A stretch of 33,672 nucleotides of DNA from Acidobacteria bacterium RIFCSPLOWO2_12_FULL_67_14b (GCA_001768615.1 MELE01000185.1:405-34076), one strand, 5' to 3'; positions 1-7,600 are shown, numbered from the stretch's first letter. Made by a program: numbers and translations. The notes: a model not told the origin generated them from the sequence alone.

Positions 1-1
1 G

Positions 2-256
2 GCGCGCCTCGGGAAGGCGGAGACCCAGCTGCGCGCCGGCCAGTTCGACCCGGCCATTGCCACCTTCAAGGCGCTTGCCGAAGAGAAGGACAGTGCGCTG
101 CCGCCGGATGCGCTGCTGATGGAGCTGGCCCGCGCCTACAAGCTCGCGGGCAAGACCGAGGACGCCAGGAAAACGCTGACCCAGGTCACCGAGCAGCACA
201 AAGACTCGCCGTTCGCCGCCGAGGCGAAGGCGGAGCTCGACAAGATGAAGGGCTAG
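2..256 (+). CDS. TPR-like protein, C-terminal fragment (5' end outside window)
   Basis: This reading frame is open from the window edge to a TAG at 254-256, giving 84 residues of a C-terminus. The sequence is Ala/Lys/Glu-rich and helical, with two helix-turn-helix units of tetratricopeptide type: a unit around QLRAGQFDPAIATFKALAEE and a second around LARAYKLAGKTEDARKTL, followed by a short capping helix ending AELDKMKG. The spacing of Gly, Ala and aromatic residues fits TPR repeats used for protein-protein contact. The cellular role cannot be told from this fragment. The frame is absent from the supplied ORF track because the start is missing. Its stop codon overlaps the stop of the opposing gene on a CTAG palindrome. 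Confidence 0.75.
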   Translation, partial: ARLGKAETQLRAGQFDPAIATFKALAEEKDSALPPDALLMELARAYKLAGKTEDARKTLTQVTEQHKDSPFAAEAKAELDKMKG

Positions 257-1776
257 TTCTTCCGGACGCGCCTCAGGAACGTGAAGTCAGCCGAGGGGGT
301 CAGCGTGACCCCCTCGATGTTTGTACGCGACACGGCCACGTTGGTCTTGTACCAGAGGCTGATGTACGGCGCGTCCTCCGCGATGCGCCGCTGCGCCTCG
401 CCGTAAAGCCTCCGGCGATCCTCGTCGGTGGTCGCGGCCATCGCCGCGTCGATCAGCCGGTCCACCTCGGGGTTCTCGTAGTATCCGCGGTTGAATCCGG
501 TGGGCGGCATCTGCGTGGAGTGGAACACGCGGCGGAGCATGTCAGGGTCCGACACGCCGACCCATTGCAGCGTGAACAACTGGAAGTTGCCCTTGAGCAC
601 GTCGGCGTAGAGCGTGGCGAACTCGTGGGACCGCACGTCGAGGTCGATGCCGATCTGCTTGAGGTCCTGCTGGATCACCGCCGCCTGCAGCCGGATGAAC
701 TCGTTGGTCGAGACCTTCAGCGTGAGCCGCAAGCGGGGCGCCGGACCCTCGCCGTCGGGATCGGGATAGCCCGCCTCGTCCAGCAGCGCCCGGGCCTTGC
801 GCCGATCGAGGGAGAACTGGAACACGCCGGGCTCGAACGCCCACGAGGCCGGCGGCAGGATGCCGATGGCCGGCCGCGCCAGCCCGCGCCGCAGGTGATC
901 GACAATCGCCTGGCGATCCACGGCGTAGCCGATCGCGTGGCGGACGCGGCGGTCGGCCAGCACCGGGTCGCGCATGTTGACGCCGATGTAGGCGTAGTCG
1001 GTCCCGGGCGATTCGGCCACGTTCACCGACTGTTCCTCTTCGAGCTGGTGCACCACGTCCGGCGCGAGGTCGTTGACGACCATGTCGACGGTGCCCTTGC
1101 GCAATTCGAGGGCGCGCATGATCTCGTCGGGTACCACCTTCAGCACGACGCCGTCGTTCGCCGGGGCGCCGCCGAAGTAGCCGGGAAACGCCTTGAGCTC
1201 GAGCCGATCGTCCACCGCGAAACTGACGAACCGGTACGGACCGGTACCCACGGGCCGATCGCGCAGCCCGGGCCCGGCGTCCTTCGGCACCACGGGCATC
1301 ACGAGCTGGATGGGGAAGGAGCCGAACGGCTCTTTCAGCGAGAAGCGGACGGTGTAGGGATCGATCGCGGTCACGCGATCGAGCGTCCGATAGGCGCCCT
1401 TGCGCGCCGAGACAAACGCCGGATCGATGAAGCAGCTGAACGTGTAGACCACATCGTCCGCCGTCAGCTCGTGGCCGTCGTGAAAGCGCACGCCGCGCCG
1501 GAGGAAGACGTCGTAGGTCAGCGGATCGGGCTGCGTCCAGTGCGTGGCCAGCCCGGCCGACACCCGCAAGTGCTCGTCGAGCGACAGCAGGTTGTCGTAG
1601 ATCAGTTGATGCGCGCGCTGCGACGTCTCGTCGGTGCCGACGCGCGGATCGAGGCTGTTGGGCGAACTGAGCACGGCGAGCGTGACCACGCCCGGCGGGG
1701 AAGGCGGCGCTGAACAGGCGCCGAGCACCACGCACCCCAGCACCCATGCACCTATGCACCCGTGCACCCTACCCAT
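253..1776 (-). CDS. ABC transporter substrate-binding lipoprotein, family 5 (DppA/OppA-like)
   Basis: Predicted periplasmic solute-binding protein of family 5 (SBP_bac_5), which usually delivers peptides or similar solutes to an ABC permease. The N-terminus is a lipoprotein signal with lipobox LGAC, so the mature protein would be lipid-anchored at that Cys. The family signature is seen as LRRGVRFHDGHELTADDVVY, followed by the PYTVRFSLKEPFGSFP region and a C-terminal lobe rich in Arg and Trp, about 507 residues in all. I prefer the ATG at 1776: it has AAGG six bases upstream, while the track start at 1782 abuts that SD. It overlaps the end of mutS upstream, so the two are probably co-transcribed. 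No permease or ATPase gene is adjacent, so the substrate is unknown. The signal peptide codons are an octamer repeat array. Confidence 0.9.
   Translation of the reverse strand: MGRVHGCIGAWVLGCVVLGACSAPPSPPGVVTLAVLSSPNSLDPRVGTDETSQRAHQLIYDNLLSLDEHLRVSAGLATHWTQPDPLTYDVFLRRGVRFHDGHELTADDVVYTFSCFIDPAFVSARKGAYRTLDRVTAIDPYTVRFSLKEPFGSFPIQLVMPVVPKDAGPGLRDRPVGTGPYRFVSFAVDDRLELKAFPGYFGGAPANDGVVLKVVPDEIMRALELRKGTVDMVVNDLAPDVVHQLEEEQSVNVAESPGTDYAYIGVNMRDPVLADRRVRHAIGYAVDRQAIVDHLRRGLARPAIGILPPASWAFEPGVFQFSLDRRKARALLDEAGYPDPDGEGPAPRLRLTLKVSTNEFIRLQAAVIQQDLKQIGIDLDVRSHEFATLYADVLKGNFQLFTLQWVGVSDPDMLRRVFHSTQMPPTGFNRGYYENPEVDRLIDAAMAATTDEDRRRLYGEAQRRIAEDAPYISLWYKTNVAVSRTNIEGVTLTPSADFTFLRRVRKN
1723..1769 (-). 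repeat. Octamer (GGGTGCNN) tandem array in signal peptide codons
   Basis: Read on the minus strand, just after the ATG, the DNA is about six 8-bp units: GGGTGCAC, GGGTGCAT, AGGTGCAT, GGGTGCTG, GGGTGCGT, GGTGCTCG. These units encode most of the hydrophobic signal peptide of the lipoprotein. The same octamer type is found at 7563-7881 and 29761-29800. Gain or loss of one 8-bp unit would shift the reading frame. Confidence 0.8.
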
Positions 1777-4474
1777 CAACATCCTTCTTCAGTTCTTGCA
1801 GAATCTGGAGCGCTTCGATCGGCGTCGTCCGATTGATGTCGACCTCGCGGAGCTTCTCCTTCAGCTTCTCATCGGCCGGCGACACCGCCTGGAACAACCC
1901 CAGCTGCTGTTGCGCCACCGGCGGCGCGCCGCTCAGCGACGGCTTGCCGCCGCGCGTCAGCTCGTCCTGTTCCAGCGAGCCCAGGATGTCGCGCGCCCGC
2001 GCGATCACCGACGCCGGCAGCCCCGCCAGCCGCGCCACCTGGATGCCGTAGCTGCGGTCCGACCGTCCCGGGAGGATCTTGTGCAGGAAGATGATGTCGT
2101 CCTTCCACTCACGGGCGGCGACGTGCGCGTTGACGACGCCCGCGAGCGCGTCCGCCAGGTCGGTCAGCTCGTGATAGTGCGTGGCAAACAGCGTCTTCGG
2201 CCGCGCCCGCTGGTTGGTGGCGATGTATTCCGCCACGGCCCACGCGATGCTCAAGCCGTCGAAGGTCGCCGTGCCGCGGCCGATCTCGTCGAGCACGACG
2301 AGGCTGCGGGACGTCGCGCCGCTCAGGATGTGCGCGGTCTCCTGCATCTCCACCATGAAAGTCGATTGCCCGCGCGCGATGTTGTCGGACGCGCCGACGC
2401 GAGCGTACAGCCGGTCGATCAAGCCGACCTTGGCTTCGCGCGCCGGCACGAACGACCCGGTTTGCGCGAGCAGGCAGAGCAGCGCGACCTGCCGGAGGTA
2501 GGTCGACTTGCCGCCCATGTTGGGCCCGGTCAGGATCACGAGCTGGTGGGTCGTGCCGTTCAGCTGGATGTCGTTGGGCACGAAGGTGCCGCCGGCCAGC
2601 CGCTCGACCACGGGGTGGCGCACATCCACCGCCAGGATGTCGTCGCCATCGTGCACGTGGGGCTTGGTGTAGTTGCACTCGGTCGCCGTCTCGGCGAGCC
2701 CCGCCAGCACGTCGAGCGCGGCCACGGCACGGGCCGTGTCGAGCACGCGCGGCGCTTCGGCCGACACACGCTGCCGTAGCGCCTCGAAGATCTCGAGCTC
2801 GCGCGCGACAATGCGCTCGTCGGCGCCGAGGACCTTTTCTTCGTATTCCTTGAGCGCCGGCGTGATGTAACGCTCGCCGCCGGCGATCGTCTGCTTGCGG
2901 ATGTAGTCGGCCGGCACCGCGTGCAGGTTCGACTTCGAGATCTCGATGTAGTACCCGAACACGCGGTTGAAGCGGACCTTCAGCGAGCTGATGCCGGTGC
3001 GGGCGCGCTCGCCCGCTTCCATTTCCGCGATGACCTGCTTGCCCGATCGGCTGATGTGGCGCAGGTCGTCGATTTCCTGGTCGAGCCCGTCGCGCACGAA
3101 GCCGCCGTCGCGCGCCAGCGCCGGCGGCTCGTCCTGGATGGCCGCTTCGACCCACTGGCGCACGTCGGCCAGCTCGTCGAGCTCGCCGGCGAGGCTCCGC
3201 ACGAGCGGCGCCCGGCACCCGGTCACGATCATCGACAGCCGGGGCACCGCCGCCAGAGAGCGGCCCAGGCCGACCAGGTCGCGCGGGCCGGCGGTCGACA
3301 GGGCAATGCGCGCGATCAGCCGCTCGAGATCCTGGATCGACTTGAGCGTATCGCGCAGCTTGCCGCGGTCGGTCGTGCGCACGGCCAGCTCTTCGACGGC
3401 ATCCAGGCGATCGCGGATCGCTTCGAGCGCGGTCAGCGGCCGCAGCAGCCAGGTCCGCAGCAGGCGGCCGCCCATCGGCGTCACGGTGCGATCGATTTCG
3501 TCGAGCAGCGAGCCGGCGCGCGCGCCGCTGGTGGACTCGACGACCTCGAGGTGCTTGAGCGTGATGGGATCGATCAGCAGGCCATCGGCCGCCTGCCGCA
3601 AGCGGACGGTGCGCACGTGCGCGAGGTCGGCCTTCTGCGTGTCCCGCAGGTGGCGCACCAGCGCGCCGCCGGCGCAGACCGCGGCCTGGCGCCGCTCGAG
3701 CCCGAATCCCTCGAGGCCGCTGACGCGCAGCTGGTCGACCAGCGTTTGCCGGGCCGCCTCCAGTTCGAAGTACCAGCCGTCGATTTCGGTCACCGGCACG
3801 GCCATCTGCGCGATCTCCGGCGCCACGGCGCGAATGTCGAAGCCGGTCGCCACGACAATCTCGCGCGGGCGGAGCACGGCAATCTCCGATCGCAACGACG
3901 CGAGCCCCTCGGGTCCCAAGTACTCGGCGACGTCGAATTCGCCGGTCGACAAATCCACGAGCGCCACCCCATATTGAGTCGGCGTGCCAGCCCGTAGAGG
4001 CGGGTCTTTAGACCCGCCGGCTGGAGCGGACGTCGCCACCACCGCCATCAGGAACGCCGGCTCGCGCTCGTCGAGATACGCCGCATCGGTGAGCGTGCCG
4101 GGCGAGACCACGCGCACCACCTCGCGCTTGACCACACCCTTGGCTTTCTTCGGGTCTTCGACCTGCTCGCAGATCGCGACGCGGTAGCCCTTGCGGACGA
4201 GGCGGGCAATGTAGCCGTCGGCCGCGTGAAACGGCACGCCGCACATCGGCACGGCGGTGCCAGAGGCGTCCTTCGATCGCGACGTCAGCGTGAGGTCGAG
4301 GGCGCGCGACGCCACCAGCGCGTCTTCATAGAACATCTCGTAGAAATCGCCCATCCGGAAGAAGACGAGCGCGTGGCGGTACTGGCGCTTGGCCTCGAAG
4401 TACTGCCGCATGGCCGGCGTCAGCTGTGCGCCCGCGGGAGCAGCCGACGAAGCAGGAGATGCAGGTTGGGACAC
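1769..4474 (-). CDS. mutS: DNA mismatch repair ATPase MutS
   Basis: MutS binds mismatched or looped DNA and recruits MutL, starting mismatch repair. The 901-residue protein has all family landmarks: the mismatch-reading Phe-x-Glu in MGDFYEMF (F44-Y45-E46), the lever and clamp region, Walker A GPNMGGKST near residue 650, Walker B LVVLDEIGRG near 725, and the helix-turn-helix C-terminus. The start is a GTG at 4474 (SQPASPASS); the conserved part begins at LTPAMRQYFEAKRQY. Residues about 150-166 (APAGGSKDPPLRAGTPT) are not typical of the family and are encoded by a palindromic repeat. They fall between the mismatch-binding and connector domains. A likely promoter lies in the 37-bp gap to divergent tsaB. 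mutL is not in the window. Confidence 0.97.
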   Translation of the reverse strand: MSQPASPASSAAPAGAQLTPAMRQYFEAKRQYRHALVFFRMGDFYEMFYEDALVASRALDLTLTSRSKDASGTAVPMCGVPFHAADGYIARLVRKGYRVAICEQVEDPKKAKGVVKREVVRVVSPGTLTDAAYLDEREPAFLMAVVATSAPAGGSKDPPLRAGTPTQYGVALVDLSTGEFDVAEYLGPEGLASLRSEIAVLRPREIVVATGFDIRAVAPEIAQMAVPVTEIDGWYFELEAARQTLVDQLRVSGLEGFGLERRQAAVCAGGALVRHLRDTQKADLAHVRTVRLRQAADGLLIDPITLKHLEVVESTSGARAGSLLDEIDRTVTPMGGRLLRTWLLRPLTALEAIRDRLDAVEELAVRTTDRGKLRDTLKSIQDLERLIARIALSTAGPRDLVGLGRSLAAVPRLSMIVTGCRAPLVRSLAGELDELADVRQWVEAAIQDEPPALARDGGFVRDGLDQEIDDLRHISRSGKQVIAEMEAGERARTGISSLKVRFNRVFGYYIEISKSNLHAVPADYIRKQTIAGGERYITPALKEYEEKVLGADERIVARELEIFEALRQRVSAEAPRVLDTARAVAALDVLAGLAETATECNYTKPHVHDGDDILAVDVRHPVVERLAGGTFVPNDIQLNGTTHQLVILTGPNMGGKSTYLRQVALLCLLAQTGSFVPAREAKVGLIDRLYARVGASDNIARGQSTFMVEMQETAHILSGATSRSLVVLDEIGRGTATFDGLSIAWAVAEYIATNQRARPKTLFATHYHELTDLADALAGVVNAHVAAREWKDDIIFLHKILPGRSDRSYGIQVARLAGLPASVIARARDILGSLEQDELTRGGKPSLSGAPPVAQQQLGLFQAVSPADEKLKEKLREVDINRTTPIEALQILQELKKDVDG
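3999..4018. repeat. Palindromic repeat GGCGGGTCT-tt-AGACCCGCC inside mutS
   Basis: A perfect 9-bp inverted repeat with a 2-base centre, in context CCCGTAGAGGCGGGTCT. It is in frame within mutS and codes for GGSKDPPL on the minus strand. The same palindrome, differing only at the centre, lies between accA and recJ at 21416-21435. Both are preceded by GTAG-GGGCGGG-like sequence, so they are copies of one repeat family. Confidence 0.85.
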
Positions 4475-4503
4475 GGTCGGGGTTCGAAAAAGGCGTGTGG
4501 TCG

Positions 4504-4511
4504 AGTATACG
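4504..4511. promoter_or_regulatory. Candidate divergent promoter core between mutS and tsaB
   Basis: AGTATACG lies in the 37-bp gap. On the minus strand it reads TATACT (5 of 6 to a sigma-70 -10), placed to give a short mutS leader. On the plus strand TATACG follows TTCGAA by 17 bp, a weaker match. If the plus-strand start lies near 4518, TsaB would have to start at the GTG at 4530 instead of the ATG at 4512. Confidence 0.4.
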
Positions 4512-5246
4512 ATGGCTGAGCCTCACACCGTGCTCATTCTCGCCCTCGACACCACCACCCGCGGCGGCAGCATCGCCGTCGTCCGGGAGACGGCCGTGCT
4601 CGCGCTGGTTGCCGGCGACGCCGCGCGCACGCACGGCGAGCGCCTGCCCGGCGAGATCGCCGTCGCGCTCGATCGGGCGGGCGTGCCCAGGACGGCGATC
4701 GATCTTCTGGCGGTGGCCACCGGCCCGGGCGCCTTCACTGGCCTGCGCATCGGGCTCGCCGCGATTCAGGGACTGGCCATGACGCTCGACCGTCCCGTGG
4801 CGGGGGTGTCGGCGCTGGATGCGTTGGTGAGCGAAGCGGGCGAGCCCGGCGTTGAGTTCATCGCGGCGTGGATGGATGCGCAGCGCGGCGACGTCTTCGC
4901 GGCGCTCCATCAACCGAGTGTGGCGTCCGGATTCAGCCGGACCATCGAGCTGGAACCACCCATCGCCGCGAGCCCGGTCGCCTTGCTCGATCGGTGGCGC
5001 CCGCGCCTCGAGCGGCACACCGCGCTCTTCACCGGCGATGCGGTCACCAGGGATCGCGACACGATCCTGGCCGCCGGGGGCGGCCGGTGGACCACTCGCG
5101 TCCCGGGACCACTGGCGCCGGCCATCGCCGCCCTCGGGCTGGCGCGCGCGCGCGCCGGCCTCGCCGGCCCGCCGCACGCGTTGACGCCGATCTACGTTCG
5201 ACGCCCCGACGCCGAGATCGAACGCGACCGGAGGACGGGCGGGTGA
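4512..5246 (+). CDS. tsaB: tRNA threonylcarbamoyladenosine biosynthesis protein TsaB
   Basis: TsaB is the non-catalytic partner that activates TsaD in making N6-threonylcarbamoyladenosine at position 37 of ANN-decoding tRNAs. The 244-residue protein opens with the ASKHA-fold strand ILALDTTTRGGSIAVV and has the diagnostic GPGAFTGLRIGLAAIQGLA segment near residues 75-95. The chosen ATG follows the mutS divide; an in-frame GTG at 4530 (LILALDTT) is an alternative closer to the usual family start. The track ORF starting at 4389 runs back through mutS and is not believed. Residues near 138-146 (VASGFSRTI) come from a palindromic repeat and look inserted. The stop overlaps the rimI start by 4 bp (GTGA), so tsaB and rimI form an operon, a common pairing. 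tsaD is not in the window. Confidence 0.93.
   Translation: MAEPHTVLILALDTTTRGGSIAVVRETAVLALVAGDAARTHGERLPGEIAVALDRAGVPRTAIDLLAVATGPGAFTGLRIGLAAIQGLAMTLDRPVAGVSALDALVSEAGEPGVEFIAAWMDAQRGDVFAALHQPSVASGFSRTIELEPPIAASPVALLDRWRPRLERHTALFTGDAVTRDRDTILAAGGGRWTTRVPGPLAPAIAALGLARARAGLAGPPHALTPIYVRRPDAEIERDRRTGG
4925..4942. repeat. Palindrome GTCCGG-ATTCAG-CCGGAC inside tsaB
   Basis: A 6-bp inverted repeat with a 6-base loop, in frame in tsaB, encoding the core of VASGFSRT. I remember the peptide ASGFSRT as recurring in unrelated predicted proteins of G+C-rich genomes, which would fit a repeat that inserts in frame. That recollection was not checked here. Confidence 0.55.
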
Positions 5247-5713
5247 ATGGCGACATCGTGGTCGAGCGCCTGGCCTCGGCGGCGGACCTGGACGGCGTGC
5301 TCGACATCGAGGCGGCCTCCTTCAACAACCCCACGACCCGCGAGTGGTACGATGGAGAGTTGCAGCGCCCGGAGGTCTGCTTCATCTACGTGATGCGAAC
5401 CGCGGCGCACCCGGTCGCCGGCTTCTGCGCGTTCTGGCGAGTCGCCGAACAGATTCACATCAATAACCTGGCGATCCGCCCCGAGCTTCGCCGCCAGGGC
5501 CTCGGCAGTCGGTTGCTCCAGGAGGTCATCGCCGAGGCGGCCCGCCTGGGCGCCGACCGCGCCACGCTCGAAGTCCGGCGGTCGAACGTGCCGGCGCAGA
5601 AGCTCTACGAACGGGCGGGATTCGTCCAGGCGGGCGTGCGCCGGAACTACTACACCCAGCCGGTCGAGGACGCGCTCGTGCTGGTACTCAAAAGAGACGA
5701 TAGCTCCGCTTGA
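5243..5713 (+). CDS. rimI: RimI-type GNAT N-acetyltransferase
   Basis: A 156-residue GNAT acetyltransferase of the RimI type; in well-studied bacteria RimI acetylates the N-terminal Ala of ribosomal protein bS18. The acetyl-CoA pyrophosphate loop is seen as RRQGLGSRLL near residues 84-93, preceded by strand INNLAIRPEL and followed by ATLEVRRSNVPAQKLYERAGF, the classic motif B with Tyr. The start is a GTG at 5243 overlapping the tsaB stop as GTGA. The pairing with tsaB supports the RimI assignment, though the real substrate may be another protein. The C-terminus, VLVLKRDDSSA, ends at the DUF465 promoter. Confidence 0.88.
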   Translation: MNGDIVVERLASAADLDGVLDIEAASFNNPTTREWYDGELQRPEVCFIYVMRTAAHPVAGFCAFWRVAEQIHINNLAIRPELRRQGLGSRLLQEVIAEAARLGADRATLEVRRSNVPAQKLYERAGFVQAGVRRNYYTQPVEDALVLVLKRDDSSA

Positions 5714-5738
5714 AACCCGAAAACGCCGGTGGTAAAGT
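5710..5738 (+). promoter_or_regulatory. Candidate sigma-70 promoter for the DUF465 gene
   Basis: TTGAAA (5710-5715) and TAAAGT (5733-5738) are separated by exactly 17 bp. Transcription would start near 5745, giving a leader of about 50 bases before the ATG at 5797. The -35 box overlaps the rimI stop. Confidence 0.4.
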
Positions 5739-5796
5739 TCGCATCATAGGGGCGGTTTGCACCGACCGCGCCGACCCCGGAAGGGAGGCGGAGCAG

Positions 5797-6036
5797 ATGG
5801 CAGAGGACTTGAAACACCGACTCCTCGAGACCAACGAGGAATTCCGCGCGTTGGCCTCCAAGCACCATTCACTCGACGATCGCCTGCACGAGCTCGAAAC
5901 CAAGCTTTACCTTTCCCACGACGAACGGTTCGAAGAAATCAGCCTCAAGAAACGCAAGCTCCACATCAAGGACCGCATGGAATCCATCCTGCGGGAACAC
6001 CAAAACAGCGCCACCACTTCACGCGTGTCCGCGTAA
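5797..6036 (+). CDS. DUF465 (YdcH-like) small coiled-coil protein
   Basis: A 79-residue, highly charged, all-helical protein starting MAEDLKHRLLETNEEFRA and containing HHSLDDRLHELETK and EEISLKKRKLHIKDRMESIL. This heptad-like pattern matches the DUF465/YdcH family, whose molecular function is not established. The ATG at 5797 is preferred over the track start at 5710, because GGGAGG stands 8 bases upstream and the conserved region begins there; the upstream codons look like leader. It is a single gene between rimI and psd, with its own candidate promoter and a strong hairpin after it. Confidence 0.82.
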   Translation: MAEDLKHRLLETNEEFRALASKHHSLDDRLHELETKLYLSHDERFEEISLKKRKLHIKDRMESILREHQNSATTSRVSA

Positions 6037-6045
6037 GCCCTCGAC

Positions 6046-6100
6046 GCCGGGCGCATTTCCCCGAACACGGTTTGTTCGGGAAAATCCGTCCGGCGCCTTT
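6046..6100 (+). terminator. Hairpin terminator after the DUF465 gene
   Basis: TTTCCCCGAACA (6056-6067) pairs with TGTTCGGGAAAA (6073-6084), 11 of 12 positions, around loop CGGTT. An outer GCCGG/CCGGC pair extends the stem. It is followed by CCTTTATT, a weak T-tract, so rho-independent termination is plausible but not certain. Confidence 0.5.
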
Positions 6101-6105
6101 ATTAT
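6100..6105 (+). promoter_or_regulatory. -10 box TATTAT placed for a leaderless psd mRNA
   Basis: TATTAT (5 of 6 to the sigma-70 -10) ends exactly 7 bases before the psd ATG at 6113, so transcription could begin at the start codon. AGAAGG directly before the ATG is too close to act as a normal SD. No good -35 is seen because the terminator stem occupies that place. Confidence 0.4.
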
Positions 6106-6112
6106 CAGAAGG

Positions 6113-6742
6113 ATGTTGATCGATCGGGCCGGGCTGCCGTTCATCGGCATCGCCCTGGCGCTCGCCGCCGGCGCGGGATGGGGGTTCGGCCGCGCCTGGG
6201 CCATTCCGTTTCTCGTCCTGGCCGCGTTTTTCCTGTTCTTCTTTCGCGATCCGGATCGACACGTGCCGACGGGGCCCAACCTCGTGGTCTCGCCGGCCGA
6301 TGCGCGGATCATGGTGGCGGGGGCCCCGGCCGGGCCCGGCGCCCCGCCGGGAGCGTGGCAGACCATCAGTATGTTTCTCTCCCCGATGGACGTCCACGTC
6401 AACCGCCTGCCCGTGGAGGGCCGGGTCACCCGGGTGGAGTATCATCCGGGCTCCTTCCTGCCGGCGTACCGCAAGGAGGCCGGCGAGTTGAACGAGTGGA
6501 CCGAGGTCTGGATCGATCGGCCGGGCGGACCCGTGGTGCTCCGGCAGATTGTCGGCATCCTGGCGCGCCGCATCGTGTGCCGCGTGGCGCCGGGCGATGT
6601 CGCGGTACGGGGCCAGCGCTTTGGTGTGATGAAGTTCGGATCGCGCATCGACCTGTTCCTGCCGCTGTCGGCACGGGTGCTCGTCAGGGCCGGCGACAAG
6701 GTCGTCGGTGGAGAAACCACGATTGCCACGTTGGAGCCGTAG
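6113..6742 (+). CDS. psd: Phosphatidylserine decarboxylase proenzyme (short type)
   Basis: Decarboxylates phosphatidylserine to phosphatidylethanolamine at the inner membrane, using a pyruvoyl group made by self-cleavage. The 209-residue protein belongs to the short Psd type. It has two N-terminal membrane helices (GIALALAAGAGWGF; WAIPFLVLAAFFLFFF), the FRDPDR motif, the MDVHVNR motif with its conserved His, and the cleavage site GVMKFGSRIDLF. Cleavage is expected between G176 and S177, with Ser giving the pyruvoyl. A Gly/Ala/Pro-rich stretch, VAGAPAGPGAPPG, replaces a loop. The next gene, pssA, makes the substrate and begins two bases after the psd stop, a standard PE operon. Confidence 0.95.
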   Translation: MLIDRAGLPFIGIALALAAGAGWGFGRAWAIPFLVLAAFFLFFFRDPDRHVPTGPNLVVSPADARIMVAGAPAGPGAPPGAWQTISMFLSPMDVHVNRLPVEGRVTRVEYHPGSFLPAYRKEAGELNEWTEVWIDRPGGPVVLRQIVGILARRIVCRVAPGDVAVRGQRFGVMKFGSRIDLFLPLSARVLVRAGDKVVGGETTIATLEP

Positions 6743-6743
6743 T

Positions 6744-7556
6744 GTGATCAGGCGACCGTTCCGTCCCGCCCGCTTGCGCGCCGTGCCGCGCGGCCACGAC
6801 CGCCGCGGCATCCGGCGCGGCGTCTCGCTCTTGCCCAGCCTGTTCACGCTGGCCAACCTGTTTTGCGGCTGGGCCTGCGTCGTCCACGCCATGCGCGGCG
6901 AGTTCGCGACCGCCGCGCCGTTCATCGGCGTGGCGGTCGTCCTGGACATGCTCGACGGCCGCATCGCGCGCATGACGGGCACGACGAGCGAGTTCGGCGT
7001 GCAACTGGATTCGCTGGCCGACCTGATCTCGTTCGGCATGGCGCCGGCCGTGCTCGTGTTCCAGTGGGGGCTGCTGCCCCTCGGCCGTCTCGGATGGGCG
7101 ATCGGGTTCCTGTACCTGACGGCCGCGGCGCTTCGCCTCGCGCGTTTCAACATCCAGGCCAATACCGACAAGCGCTACTTCGTCGGCCTGCCAAGCCCCG
7201 CGGCCGCGGGGCTTCCCGCCGCGACGGTGTTCTATTTCCCGGAAGGGTTGGTCAGCTATCCGCAGGCGTTGCTGGGCATGACCATGCTGATCGTGCCGGC
7301 GCTCCTGATGGTCAGCACCATCCGCTTCCAGAGCTTCAAGGCGCTCGACCTTGGCATCAAGCGCGGCTACCGTGGGCTGGTGCTGGTGGCCGGGTTCATC
7401 GCGCTGCTCGCGGCGTACCCGCACGAGACGCTGATCGTGATGGCGTACCTGTATTTCGCCTCGGGTTTCATCGGGCTGTTGATGGCGAAGCTGAGGGGCC
7501 GGCCGGTCGATCACGGACACGAGCCCGACCCGCAGGACCGCCAGGAGGCGAGCTGA
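6744..7556 (+). CDS. pssA: CDP-diacylglycerol-serine O-phosphatidyltransferase
   Basis: Makes phosphatidylserine from CDP-diacylglycerol and serine; its product is the substrate of the preceding Psd. The 270-residue membrane protein carries the full CDP-alcohol phosphotransferase signature DGx2ARx8Gx3Dx3D as LDGRIARMTGTTSEFGVQLD plus SLAD, near residues 71-93, which binds metal and CDP. Several hydrophobic helices follow (IGFLYLTAAALRLA; GMTMLIVPALLMVS; LVLVAGFIALLAAY; YLYFASGFIGLLMA). The start is a GTG at 6744 (IRRPFRPARL), just after the psd stop; the track start at 6708 lies inside psd. The basic N-terminus probably faces the cytoplasm. The stop is 6 bases before a large inverted repeat. 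Confidence 0.94.
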   Translation: MIRRPFRPARLRAVPRGHDRRGIRRGVSLLPSLFTLANLFCGWACVVHAMRGEFATAAPFIGVAVVLDMLDGRIARMTGTTSEFGVQLDSLADLISFGMAPAVLVFQWGLLPLGRLGWAIGFLYLTAAALRLARFNIQANTDKRYFVGLPSPAAAGLPAATVFYFPEGLVSYPQALLGMTMLIVPALLMVSTIRFQSFKALDLGIKRGYRGLVLVAGFIALLAAYPHETLIVMAYLYFASGFIGLLMAKLRGRPVDHGHEPDPQDRQEAS

Positions 7557-7600
7557 CAAACAAGGTGCGTACAGTGCGTACGGTGCCTGAGGTGCGTACA

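Noticed and set aside
6310-6350. GC-rich palindromic stretch in psd coding for APAGPGAPPG
   Set aside because: Could be another inserted repeat, but the pairing is explained by extreme G+C and no second copy was seen.
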